Shown here in pieces: positions 1-7,171 of a stretch of DNA of 9,575 nucleotides. The DNA is from Methanoregula sp. GTDB lineage: Archaea > Halobacteriota > Methanomicrobia > Methanomicrobiales > Methanospirillaceae. Within the stretch, counting starts at the first letter, position 1. Every line of letters starts with the position of its first letter. The stretch lies in NCBI RefSeq assembly GCF_002835825.1, contig NZ_PIZH01000038.1, positions 1 through 9,575 of the forward strand. The letters run 5' to 3'. The position numbers and the translations under genes were made by a program. The notes under the pieces were generated by a model. That model was not told the origin of the DNA. It made no database searches and was given only the letters and a program-made list of their open reading frames with translations.

Positions 1-13
1 AATCTTAATTGTC

Positions 14-50
14 GATTTCACATATTGAACCATCAGGAAAACCTGAAATC
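14..50. promoter_or_regulatory. Inverted repeat and weak TATA-like element before the first gene
   Basis: A perfect 7-bp inverted repeat lies here: GATTTCA at 14-20 and TGAAATC at 44-50. Inside it, TCAGG-AAAA-CCTGA (33-46) forms a smaller hairpin that shares bases with the outer arm. The AT-rich CACATATTG at 19-27 lies about 45-50 bp before the ATG at 71 and could be a TATA box, giving a leader of roughly 20 nt that includes the GGGGG ribosome-binding stretch at 62-66. The repeat arms flank this TATA candidate, which would suit an operator. It could equally be the end of an upstream transcript outside the window. Confidence 0.3.
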
Positions 51-70
51 TCATACGTATAGGGGGAAAA

Positions 71-2857
71 ATGAAGCATATTGGGTATAAACCGATACGG
101 ATTGCTGTGTTGCTGGTCATGGCAGCAGTCCTGCTGGTCAGCGGTGTTGCTGCGGCCAGCGAATTTGCACCCTGGTCAACACAGACCGTGGACAGCGGAG
201 GGAAGGTCGGGCAGTATTCGTCGGTTGCGCTGGATGCATCGGGCAATCCCGCGATCAGCTATTATGACCAGACTTACGGCGACCTGAAATATGCGTCCTG
301 GGAGGGAACCGCGTGGGTCATCACCACGGTTGATGCCTCAAAGAGATCCAGTGGCGGATGGTCATACTGGGGATGGGGCAACTCGTGGGACCATGACGCC
401 GCGTACCAGAAATGGTACCATGGAACCGAAAAGGTTGGAGAACATTCTTCCCTTGCCTTTGACAGCAGCGGCAGGCCGCGGATCAGCTATTATGACGAAT
501 CGAAAGGCGACCTGAAATACGCTGCCTGGGATGGCAGCCAGTGGATCATCACCACCGTCGACGGTAACAATTACAGGAAAGGTACCCAGCGGGGGTGCAA
601 CTGGGATGGCGATCAGGGCAAATACCAGACCCGTTCCGTAAATGTTGGTGAATATTCGTCGCTTGCCTTTGACAGCAGCGACAATCCGCGGATCAGCTAC
701 TATGACAAGACGAATGGCGACCTGAAGTATGCATCCTGGGATGGAACCAAATGGGTTATCACAACCGTTGATGCTTCCAAGAAAGAGAATCCTCAGAAGT
801 CATCGTTCTGGGGCTGGGGATGGGGCAATGACCATGATTCAGATTATTCGAGATATTATCATGGTACGGGAAAGGTAGGCGAATATTCGTCTCTTGCTCT
901 CGACAGCAGCGGCAACCCCCGGATCAGCTACTATGATGAGACAAACAAGGACCTGAAATACGCTTCCTGGGACGGGACCCGGTGGGTCATCACGACAGTC
1001 GACAGCGCCGGGAGCGTTGGTGCGTATTCATCCCTTGGACTGGATGCAATGGACTCCCCCCGGATCAGCTATTACGATGCCACCAGGGGGAACCTGAAGT
1101 TTGCCGCATGGAACCGTGCATCCACCACCTGGGAAACTGAGACGGTGGACAGTTCAAAGAAAGTAGGAACATTCACCTCCCTTGTACTGGATACGCTCGG
1201 CAATCCCTCCATCAGTTACTATGACCAGAAGAACAAGGATCTGAAGTATACCGCAGGAACCGGGCATGCACCCGTGATCATCCCGACCGTGACCGGTATC
1301 GCCCCGGTAAATGGTTCGGTTGTCGGGGGAACAGAAGTGACGATCACCGGAACGAGGTTTACCGGAACAACGGCCGTAACATTTGACGGGACAGCCGCCA
1401 CGGAATTTACGGTTGTCAGCGATACCTCCATCACCGTGATTGCCCCCGCACATGCAGCGGGATCCGTTGACGTTGTCGTCACCACTCCCCGTGGCTCTGC
1501 AACCGGGACCTTTACCTATGAAACGGAGGTCATCCCCACTCCGACCGTGACCGGTATCACCCCGGAAACTGGTCCGGTAAGCGGTGGAACGGAAGTGACC
1601 ATCACGGGAACGAAGTTTACCGGAACAACGGCCGTAACATTCGATGGAACAGCCGCCACGGAATTTACAGTTGTCAGCGATACCTCCATCACCGCGACTA
1701 CCCCCGCACATGCAGCGGGATCCGTTGACATCGTCGTCACCACCCCCGGTGGCTCAGCAACCGGAACCTACACGTATGAAGTAACCGTAATTCCCGCCCC
1801 GACCGTGACCGGAATCGATCCGTCCAGCGGTCTTGCCGGAGCAGATCTGGCCGGCGTCAGCATCACGGGAACGAACTTTGTTTCCGGAACAACCCCTACC
1901 GTCCGGCTGGAAAAGTCCGGTGAAGACAACATCGAGGCAACCGGTGTCACGGTCAACTCCCCCACGCAGATCACCTGCAATTTCCAGCTCACCCCCTACA
2001 AATCAACCGTCCCGGGCAAGTGGGACGTTGTTGTACAGAATGCAGATGGACAGTCAGGCTCCCTGAGAGCTGCCTTCACGATCACCAACCCGCCCCCGAC
2101 CGTCACTTCGATCGAACCGAGCAGCGGCCAGAATGGAACGGTAATTGACGTGATACGCGTAACAGGGACGAACTTCGGCTTTGGTGCAAACCCGAAAATC
2201 TGGCTGGCAAAAGCCGGAGAAGCCAACATCCCCGCATCGGACACGCAGATCTTCGGCACAACCGAGCTGAAATTCCGGCTCAACATCCCGGCATCAGCAC
2301 CCGCCGGGCAATGGGATCTCTGGATCGAAAGCCAGGACGGCCAGACCGGTGCCTACCTTGGCATGTTCACCATCACCTACCAGAAACCCTCGGAACGCAG
2401 CTGGGTCTGGTCCACCGATGGCTGGGAGGGGTGGACAACAACCTCGGCCTGGACACCAACAACTTCAACTGATACGATATACGGGCCTGTTGTTGAAGGC
2501 GGTCATGGGGTCTATGGAACGGCAGTCTCTACAGAACGAAGGGCTGGTTCCACCCAGTCAACCGTGACAAAGACATTCACGGCAGCACCCGGGGAGCAAT
2601 GGTCCACGATGACATTCAACGGTCTGCTCAGTGCATCAGAGTATCCAGCAGGACGATCGCTGGCCATCACCGTAAATGGTCAGGATGTCTATTCTGCCAC
2701 GGCAGGATCGGACAGTAGTATCAATGGCCAGGAATTCACCATCACAAGGACATTCGAACCGGCAAACACCGTAACAGTTGCGATAACCGGCAAACAGGGA
2801 ACAAGACTTGCTGTCGGTTCATACACCCTGCAGTTCAATTCGCTGACCCTGAGTTGA
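71..2857 (+). CDS. Secreted multi-domain surface protein: six propeller-type repeats, four IPT/TIG domains, C-terminal beta domain
   Basis: A 928-residue exported protein, probably displayed on the cell surface for adhesion or matrix formation (inference). Residues 1-29 form a signal peptide: basic start, hydrophobic 11-28, Ala-rich cleavage region. Residues ~36-396 hold six copies of a ~47-residue unit marked by V-G-x-Y-S-S and I-S-Y-Y-D, with the YYD Asp at 66, 142, 212, 289, 336 and 385, followed by D-L-K-Y-A-x-W and W-V-I-T-T-V-D; this suggests a six-bladed propeller. Insertions rich in Trp, Gly, His, Asp and Tyr separate repeats 1-2 and 3-4. Four IPT/TIG immunoglobulin-like domains start at ~405, 491, 577 and 676. 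A C-terminal domain (~775-928) ends in YTLQFNSLTLS. There is no C-terminal membrane helix or PGF-CTERM-like sorting tail, so the anchoring mode is unknown. The ATG at 71 has GGGGG five bases upstream. The propeller and IPT assignments are from motif recognition; the substrate is unknown. Confidence 0.88.
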   Translation: MKHIGYKPIRIAVLLVMAAVLLVSGVAAASEFAPWSTQTVDSGGKVGQYSSVALDASGNPAISYYDQTYGDLKYASWEGTAWVITTVDASKRSSGGWSYWGWGNSWDHDAAYQKWYHGTEKVGEHSSLAFDSSGRPRISYYDESKGDLKYAAWDGSQWIITTVDGNNYRKGTQRGCNWDGDQGKYQTRSVNVGEYSSLAFDSSDNPRISYYDKTNGDLKYASWDGTKWVITTVDASKKENPQKSSFWGWGWGNDHDSDYSRYYHGTGKVGEYSSLALDSSGNPRISYYDETNKDLKYASWDGTRWVITTVDSAGSVGAYSSLGLDAMDSPRISYYDATRGNLKFAAWNRASTTWETETVDSSKKVGTFTSLVLDTLGNPSISYYDQKNKDLKYTAGTGHAPVIIPTVTGIAPVNGSVVGGTEVTITGTRFTGTTAVTFDGTAATEFTVVSDTSITVIAPAHAAGSVDVVVTTPRGSATGTFTYETEVIPTPTVTGITPETGPVSGGTEVTITGTKFTGTTAVTFDGTAATEFTVVSDTSITATTPAHAAGSVDIVVTTPGGSATGTYTYEVTVIPAPTVTGIDPSSGLAGADLAGVSITGTNFVSGTTPTVRLEKSGEDNIEATGVTVNSPTQITCNFQLTPYKSTVPGKWDVVVQNADGQSGSLRAAFTITNPPPTVTSIEPSSGQNGTVIDVIRVTGTNFGFGANPKIWLAKAGEANIPASDTQIFGTTELKFRLNIPASAPAGQWDLWIESQDGQTGAYLGMFTITYQKPSERSWVWSTDGWEGWTTTSAWTPTTSTDTIYGPVVEGGHGVYGTAVSTERRAGSTQSTVTKTFTAAPGEQWSTMTFNGLLSASEYPAGRSLAITVNGQDVYSATAGSDSSINGQEFTITRTFEPANTVTVAITGKQGTRLAVGSYTLQFNSLTLS
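1283..1798 (+). repeat. Tandem 258-bp direct repeat encoding two near-identical IPT/TIG domains
   Basis: Two consecutive 86-codon units, 1283-1540 and 1541-1798, encode IPT/TIG domains 1 and 2 of the large surface protein. In the best-conserved block, 1351-1436 against 1609-1694, I count 5 differences in 86 bases, four of them synonymous and one giving Arg to Lys. The opening parts of the units are more diverged. Domains 3 and 4 share the PTVT start and the fold pattern but are clearly older. This is the pattern of a fairly recent in-frame duplication or of gene conversion. Confidence 0.85.
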
Positions 2858-2898
2858 GGCAGTCAGTACCGGGATAATCACCTGCCTCCCCACGAAAA

Positions 2899-2910
2899 AC
2901 CCCTTTTTTC
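2899..2910 (+). terminator. Poly-T archaeal terminator after the large surface gene
   Basis: A C-rich stretch followed by six T (2904-2909) lies 47-52 bp after the TGA at 2857. Archaeal RNA polymerase commonly stops at T-runs without needing a hairpin. It separates the first surface gene from the promoter at 2987, so the two related genes are probably transcribed independently. Confidence 0.55.
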
Positions 2911-2986
2911 AATGCCTTAACAAACGTGCCCGTATGTACGGGCTCATTGGATCTCTGGCCTGAACTCTCCCCATAGCGTCGCCTAA

Positions 2987-2994
2987 TTTATAAT
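2987..2994 (+). promoter_or_regulatory. TATA box for the lipoprotein gene
   Basis: TTTATAAT, inside CCTAATTTATAATC, is the best archaeal TATA box in this gap. Transcription should begin about 25 bp downstream, near 3015, giving a leader of about 125-130 nt before the ATG at 3146. This placement also argues against the in-frame TTG at 3011 as the start codon, because that codon would lie at or before the transcript's 5' end. Confidence 0.55.
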
Positions 2995-3049
2995 CTCATC
3001 CATCCATTGATTGTTTATTCGGGGTATTTGGTATGCTTCTGCGGCCTTA

Positions 3050-3107
3050 CAGGCACCCCGCGTTCCCGGTTTATGGAAACCCGATGAAGACGGGTTTACG
3101 GTGCCTG
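3050..3107 (+). promoter_or_regulatory. Structured 5' leader with nested and alternative hairpins
   Basis: CAGGCACC (3050-3057) pairs perfectly with GGTGCCTG (3100-3107), an 8-bp outer stem. Enclosed in it, AAACCCG (3077-3083) pairs with CGGGTTT (3091-3097) around a 7-nt loop. The same AAACC (3077-3081) can instead pair with GGTTT (3068-3072) across an ATGG loop, so two inner hairpins exclude each other. The structure sits wholly in the predicted leader, 38 nt before the start codon. It matches no riboswitch family I recognise. A chance fold is possible. Confidence 0.4.
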
Positions 3108-3134
3108 CAGGAGCCTCGGGAAACGCAGAACACC

Positions 3135-3140
3135 AGGTGA
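3135..3140 (+). promoter_or_regulatory. Ribosome binding site that fixes the lipoprotein start
   Basis: AGGTGA matches the anti-Shine-Dalgarno sequence and ends 5 nt before the ATG at 3146. That ATG gives a clean lipoprotein signal peptide. The 45 codons upstream in the same open frame (from the TTG at 3011) lack a comparable site and would put a hydrophilic segment before the signal peptide. Confidence 0.75.
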
Positions 3141-3145
3141 GTTGT

Positions 3146-4066
3146 ATGGGATTTCCACATGTTCTTAAGGGAAAACTGTTAACGGTCACGGGATCTCTCC
3201 TTTCGGGATGTATCGCGATCCTTCTCATCTCTGCCATAGTATCCGCCGGGTGTCTGTCTGGACCAGCCGACCATCAGAATCTCCCCTCGCAGGCTCCGGC
3301 ATCCTCCGCGATCGTTCCCACAAGTGGTTCTACCGGATTGCTCGTTCCGGTTACCATAACCGGCACGAATTTCTCGTATGGTGTATCCCCGTCCATCTGG
3401 CTGGCAAAACCGGGTGAAGCCGATATCCCTGCACAGGATATCGTGGTGATCTCGCCATCCCGGATCAGGTGCGTATTTGCGCTTCCGACAGCATCGTCAT
3501 CAACCGGACAATGGGATGTCCATTTGCAGAATGCCGGGGGTGGATCTGCACAAAAGATCGGGGTTTTCACGATTCTGGATGAGAAGGCACTGCCTTTTGT
3601 GTGGAACTGGTCGAATGAGAACGGGTGGGACGGGTGGCAGCATACCTCTGCATGTTCCGATTCGGGAACAAGAACCGGATCCTGCCTTGAACACGGCCCG
3701 GTTATTGTCAGCGGCCATGGTGAATACGGTTCGATGGTGACTTATGACCGGGTTTCGACACGATCGTCTGTGTCAAAAACCTTTACCGCTCCCGGCAGCA
3801 CGCGATGGAGCAGCGTCACCTTCCGGGGGGTCCTCAGTCCGTCTTCCGTTCCCCGCCTGCGGTGGCTCTCAATCGATGCAAACGGCGTGAATGTTTTTTC
3901 TGCCAATGCTACCATGAGCCCTCCGGGGAACGGCCAGCCGTTCACTATTGTCCGGTCCTTCGCGCCTGCAAACAGCGTGACGATCCAGATATCCGCAGGG
4001 CAGGACCTTACGGTACGTGATACCACGCAGTACACCCTTCAGTTCGATTCGCTGACACTCAGTTAG
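3146..4066 (+). CDS. IPT/TIG-domain lipoprotein sharing the C-terminal module of the upstream surface protein
   Basis: A 306-residue exported lipoprotein. Hydrophobic residues ~11-35 run into a lipobox-like S-A-G-C with Cys36 as the likely lipidated residue, followed by a Ser/Pro/Ala-rich linker to ~56. Residues ~57-144 form one IPT/TIG domain containing V-T-I-T-G-T-N-F and I-W-L-A-K-P-G-E-A-D-I-P, almost the same as the fourth IPT/TIG domain of the 928-residue protein. Residues ~150-306 match that protein's C-terminal domain: G-W-x-G-W, G-P-V, G-H-G-x-Y-G, K-T-F-T-A, F-x-P-A-N, ending YTLQFDSLTLS. It is thus a membrane-anchored short version of the neighbour. Cys170 and Cys180, absent from the neighbour, could form a disulfide. 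The start rests on the AGGTGA at 3135-3140. The function is unknown; a structural or adhesion role at the envelope is inference. Confidence 0.85.
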   Translation: MGFPHVLKGKLLTVTGSLLSGCIAILLISAIVSAGCLSGPADHQNLPSQAPASSAIVPTSGSTGLLVPVTITGTNFSYGVSPSIWLAKPGEADIPAQDIVVISPSRIRCVFALPTASSSTGQWDVHLQNAGGGSAQKIGVFTILDEKALPFVWNWSNENGWDGWQHTSACSDSGTRTGSCLEHGPVIVSGHGEYGSMVTYDRVSTRSSVSKTFTAPGSTRWSSVTFRGVLSPSSVPRLRWLSIDANGVNVFSANATMSPPGNGQPFTIVRSFAPANSVTIQISAGQDLTVRDTTQYTLQFDSLTLS

Positions 4067-4145
4067 GGTGCAGGTCACTCCCCCTGGCGCATCATCAGGA
4101 TATCTCCCGATCTTCCGGGGCATGACGAACAGCAGGAAGGATAGT

Positions 4146-4185
4146 CCTGCATGATGCAGGGACATCCCGGTGGAAAGTACCGGGA
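4146..4185. terminator. Two hairpins in the convergent gap, possible bidirectional terminator
   Basis: CCTGCA-TGA-TGCAGG (4146-4160) is a 6-bp stem. TCCCGGT (4165-4171) and ACCGGGA (4179-4185) form a 7-bp stem with a 7-nt loop. Both lie between the stops of convergent genes (4066 plus, 4201 minus), where they would serve both transcripts. Neither is followed by a clear T-run on either strand, so intrinsic termination is not certain; they may act as 3'-end stabilisers instead. Confidence 0.45.
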
Positions 4186-4200
4186 AACCCTCCATTTCCT

Positions 4201-5553
4201 TTACACTGTCGTGTGAACTTCCGCTATCCCCCGGGGTACAGTGGTATTGGCCAGCGCTGTCAGCACACCGTCCTTGTACACCAGTACCTCTAAAAGATCC
4301 CTGCTCCCGTCTTCTTTCTCCAGGATTCCATCGATTGTCCCGCTCTTCATTACCATCTGGTAGATCTGGTCCCCGGCTCCTTCGACTGACCGTACCTGGC
4401 CGTTCGAACTGATGGTGCCGGTATAGTTCCCCGGGTACCGTACCTGGACCCAGACGCCGTTATCGGGTATCGCGAGCCGGACCGGGCCCTCTCCCGGTGG
4501 CGTGGGCTCAGCAGCGACCGGTGTCGCCGGTACAGTGGCATCCGGGCCGGCGACCGCGGGCCCGACAGATACATGCATCTCGACAATTCCCCGGGGTGTT
4601 GTTGTCTCATGACGGGCAATCAGCACACCCCCGTTGTATGTCGCGACCTCCAGTCGCTCCATGGAGCCGTCGCCTTTCTCGATGAACCCGTCAATCACGG
4701 TGTTCTGGACCGGCAGCTGGTACCACTGTGTCCCGGAACTGTTCACATCGCTGCGCCAGCCACTGGCAGAGAGGAACCCTGAGTACTGTCCCGGATACGA
4801 GATTTTTACCCAGATGCCGTTCCCCGGTACAGTGCCTGAGAGAGGGGGTTTTTCCCCGGGAACCGGGGCCGGTGTTGCAGCCGGCGTGGGCACGTTTACA
4901 GGCGTCGGTGCGGCAGTGACTCCTGCCTTTGCTGCGGCAGCTTTCTCCCAGGGCTGGAGCCCCGGCTCCGGTATCGGCGAGACCATGGCCAGGACAAGGA
5001 TTGCCATAAGGAGGACAATGGCAAGGAGCGTGAAGGCAGGGGATATCGGTTTTGGCTCATCAGGGATGGCCTGCCGGGTGCCCTGTGCAGGACCGTATAC
5101 CGTCCATTCCGGGACCGCTGGCCGGCCCGTCGGTGCATCGGAATCCAGGGTTCCCGCATCCATCCTCTCACGCTTTGCGCGGGAATAGTAATCGGCAGGA
5201 GTGGGATCGGCCTGGACTGCGACTCCCTGCTTTTCGAGAACGGTAAGGCACCGGTCGCGGTTCTGGATATTCCTGCCGGCGGCAAGGAAGATGAAGATCA
5301 GCTCGATCCCACGCATACTCCCGTCGGAAGTACCGTAGGTGATCCGGATCACCGGTTCGCGCAGCCGGTTGGTCTCCGCGGAAGCAAGCGTGATGTCCTG
5401 GTAGGGGATCTCCAGCCGGGGCTTTCCTGCATCCTCGCAAACCAGGGTAAGCTGCCCCTCGAGAAAGACGGCTTCGTAGCCAATACCGTTGATGATCAGC
5501 CGCTGTGTCCTGTGGATGACCGCATCCCCGCTCTCACTGCCCGGAGTATCCAT
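4201..5553 (-). CDS. Single-pass membrane protein with N-terminal cytoplasmic domain and two extracytoplasmic 85-residue repeats
   Basis: A 450-residue protein I cannot assign to a named function. Residues ~10-115 form a soluble alternating-strand domain, possibly PH-like. A charged, proline-containing stretch leads to one membrane helix at ~172-193. With Lys168 before it and an acidic/Pro-rich segment after it, the N-terminus is likely inside and the C-terminus outside. An Ala/Thr/Pro linker (~205-240) precedes repeat 1 (246-330); a second linker leads to repeat 2 (366-450). The repeats align without gaps at about 40 of 85 identical residues, sharing W-V, Y-P-G-x-Y-x-G, I-D-G, E-K-x-D-G-S, L-E-V and P-R-G-I-x-E-x-H. 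Similar repeats occur, as I recall, in other Methanomicrobiales proteins. The ATG at 5553 has a GGA-containing purine stretch just upstream. It lies 79 bp downstream of the Rsm22-like gene on the same strand, so co-transcription is possible. Confidence 0.8.
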   Translation of the reverse strand: MDTPGSESGDAVIHRTQRLIINGIGYEAVFLEGQLTLVCEDAGKPRLEIPYQDITLASAETNRLREPVIRITYGTSDGSMRGIELIFIFLAAGRNIQNRDRCLTVLEKQGVAVQADPTPADYYSRAKRERMDAGTLDSDAPTGRPAVPEWTVYGPAQGTRQAIPDEPKPISPAFTLLAIVLLMAILVLAMVSPIPEPGLQPWEKAAAAKAGVTAAPTPVNVPTPAATPAPVPGEKPPLSGTVPGNGIWVKISYPGQYSGFLSASGWRSDVNSSGTQWYQLPVQNTVIDGFIEKGDGSMERLEVATYNGGVLIARHETTTPRGIVEMHVSVGPAVAGPDATVPATPVAAEPTPPGEGPVRLAIPDNGVWVQVRYPGNYTGTISSNGQVRSVEGAGDQIYQMVMKSGTIDGILEKEDGSRDLLEVLVYKDGVLTALANTTVPRGIAEVHTTV

Positions 5554-5587
5554 AAATTCCTGCCGGAGTATACCAGTAGTTACTGTG

Positions 5588-5608
5588 TCCCTTCCTCCTA
5601 ATAATCTC
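5588..5608 (-). promoter_or_regulatory. Possible promoter element for the minus-strand membrane protein
   Basis: Read on the minus strand, GAGATTATTA (5599-5608) is a TATA-like sequence about 50 bp before the ATG at 5553, directly followed by GGAGGAAGGG. The purine run resembles a strong ribosome site but lies over 30 nt before the start, and no in-frame ATG, GTG or TTG follows it before 5553. The gene may have its own start of transcription here, or it may be read through from the Rsm22-like gene. Confidence 0.25.
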
Positions 5609-5632
5609 TGCAGTATTCAGGAGCAGGCCGCA

Positions 5633-7171
5633 TTATTCCCCATGCCTGTCAGGTCCGCGCACCTCCGTGTTCCGGTTCACGAGCAGGTTCCAGGCATCAT
5701 GAGCTTTGTTGTGCCGGACAAGCACACCCAAAAGCTCCAGCACGGAGCCATAGCCGGCAGAAAGCAATGCCTCGTTTTCTGCTGTTTTGTGAAACGCCGG
5801 GAGCACGGCATAGACCGGCGCTTTTGCCGTCCCGTCACAGACCTTGAAGAGATGGGTCTTTGCATCGCCGAGTTCACCGCTCATCTTTGCGACGATGGTA
5901 TTGACCCGCTTTCCCTCGTGCAGGTGCAGTTTCGAGAGCTGGAGGAACTTTGCCGGGGAGAGAAGCCGGAAGCCGTCGCGGCGTACCGCGGCCCTCTGGA
6001 GAACTGCATAGCTGTACTTGATGTCCGTATTGATGTACCGGTATGACTCATCGCACCGGGCAAGAGTTCCCATCAGGCGCGTGGGCCGGATGGCCGGTGC
6101 GGTGGCAAAACTCCAGCACCGCGGGGCTTTACAGGCAGTGCCCCGGAACAGCGGGCAGGGCGCGTGCACGGTAAGCCCGGCAGGTTCAAGGCCGGCGGCA
6201 AGCGTCCGCATGCGGGTGGAGTTCACTTCATCCGCGGGCTCGACAACCAGGATTGCACCGTCGCGAGCAAGCCGCTCCGCAAACCGGCCGACTATACCGG
6301 CCCGCGGGTCTCCCGAACGGTCCGCGAGTTCCCCGAGGACATTGGAGAAGACGATGAGGTCGAACCGTTCCGGCAGGCCTGCGGGAAGCGGGTCGCGGAT
6401 GTCCGCCTTTTTCGGGGGTTTGACCGAGACCGGCCCGCCCCGCGGCACGAATGCGTCCCTGAGATACAGGAACGCCTCGATATGTTCCTCCGACTGCTCG
6501 ATGGCGTAGACTGACGCCTTCCCCCCGTCAAGCCGGGAGAAGAAGTCCGCGATGGCGAGCGGGACAACCCCGGGCCCCGTGCCAACATCGAGGATGGTCA
6601 TTGACTTTTTCAGGAATCCTTCCTCGAAAAGTCGCAGGAGCAGGTGTTCTGTCTGCATGAAGTAGACCGGGAAATGGTAGGCAAGGTACCCGAGCACGCT
6701 GTAGCCTTTGGTGTACCGGAGCGAACGCTGGTGCAGGGGCTTCCAGTAATCGTCCTTCTGGGCCGTGATTGCTTTCCGGAGCCGTTCGACCGTGACCGGG
6801 TCATCCCAGGGCTTCCCGACTTTCTTTGTGATATACTCCTCGATGGCAGTGGCAAGAACCGGGGGCAGTTCCCTCTTCTCAAGGAATATACTGGTGCGTT
6901 CCCGCTCGCCATTGCCCGGGAACAGGGGCTGAGCCGGGGGGATTTTTTTGATCTCGACATCTCCCTCCCTTCGCGTTGCCATAAGGCCAAGGCGGGGCAG
7001 TTCCGGTGCAATCGCCCGGTAGATCTCATCGACAGGCATTGGCGCGTCAAGATACTGAACGATCTCCGAAAGCAAAAACGAGGGACGGGTCCCGGCAACA
7101 TACTGTATCGTGGAGATCAGGGAATTTCCGGCCATAACCTGCCGGATAGTAGGGTGACTGCCCACATACAT
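5633..7171 (-). CDS. Rsm22-like small-ribosomal-subunit methyltransferase family protein
   Basis: A 512-residue class I SAM-dependent methyltransferase related to yeast mitochondrial Rsm22 and human METTL17, which help assemble the small ribosomal subunit. Residues ~15-80 look like a helical, winged-helix-type N-terminal domain; ~100-190 is the helical segment before the catalytic fold. The SAM-binding motif I-L-D-V-G-T-G-P-G is at 193-201, the acidic end of strand 2 at Y-A-I-E-Q (222-226), and F-D-L-I-V-F-S-N-V-L-G-E-L at 270-282. Cys339, Cys347 and Cys352 sit where METTL17 has its Fe-S cysteines, and Cys445, before Asp-Gly in the C-terminal region, may be the fourth ligand. The ATG at 7171 lacks a good ribosome site; Met13, with CAGGTT just upstream, is an alternative start. 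Whether it methylates rRNA or is only an assembly factor cannot be read from sequence. The family call is strong. Confidence 0.85.
   Translation of the reverse strand: MYVGSHPTIRQVMAGNSLISTIQYVAGTRPSFLLSEIVQYLDAPMPVDEIYRAIAPELPRLGLMATRREGDVEIKKIPPAQPLFPGNGERERTSIFLEKRELPPVLATAIEEYITKKVGKPWDDPVTVERLRKAITAQKDDYWKPLHQRSLRYTKGYSVLGYLAYHFPVYFMQTEHLLLRLFEEGFLKKSMTILDVGTGPGVVPLAIADFFSRLDGGKASVYAIEQSEEHIEAFLYLRDAFVPRGGPVSVKPPKKADIRDPLPAGLPERFDLIVFSNVLGELADRSGDPRAGIVGRFAERLARDGAILVVEPADEVNSTRMRTLAAGLEPAGLTVHAPCPLFRGTACKAPRCWSFATAPAIRPTRLMGTLARCDESYRYINTDIKYSYAVLQRAAVRRDGFRLLSPAKFLQLSKLHLHEGKRVNTIVAKMSGELGDAKTHLFKVCDGTAKAPVYAVLPAFHKTAENEALLSAGYGSVLELLGVLVRHNKAHDAWNLLVNRNTEVRGPDRHGE

Noticed and set aside
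1154..1743. Minus-strand open frames opposite the IPT/TIG repeats, themselves repetitive
   Set aside because: Their repetition mirrors the sense-strand duplication; they lack start signals and family motifs.
3050..3107. tRNA or known riboswitch in the leader
   Set aside because: No T-loop or anticodon-arm pattern and no match to a riboswitch core I know; kept only as an unnamed structured leader.
3011..3145. In-frame upstream extension of the lipoprotein from a TTG
   Set aside because: It would place 45 hydrophilic residues before a clear lipoprotein signal peptide, starts at or before the predicted transcript start, and lacks a ribosome site; the ATG at 3146 has AGGTGA.
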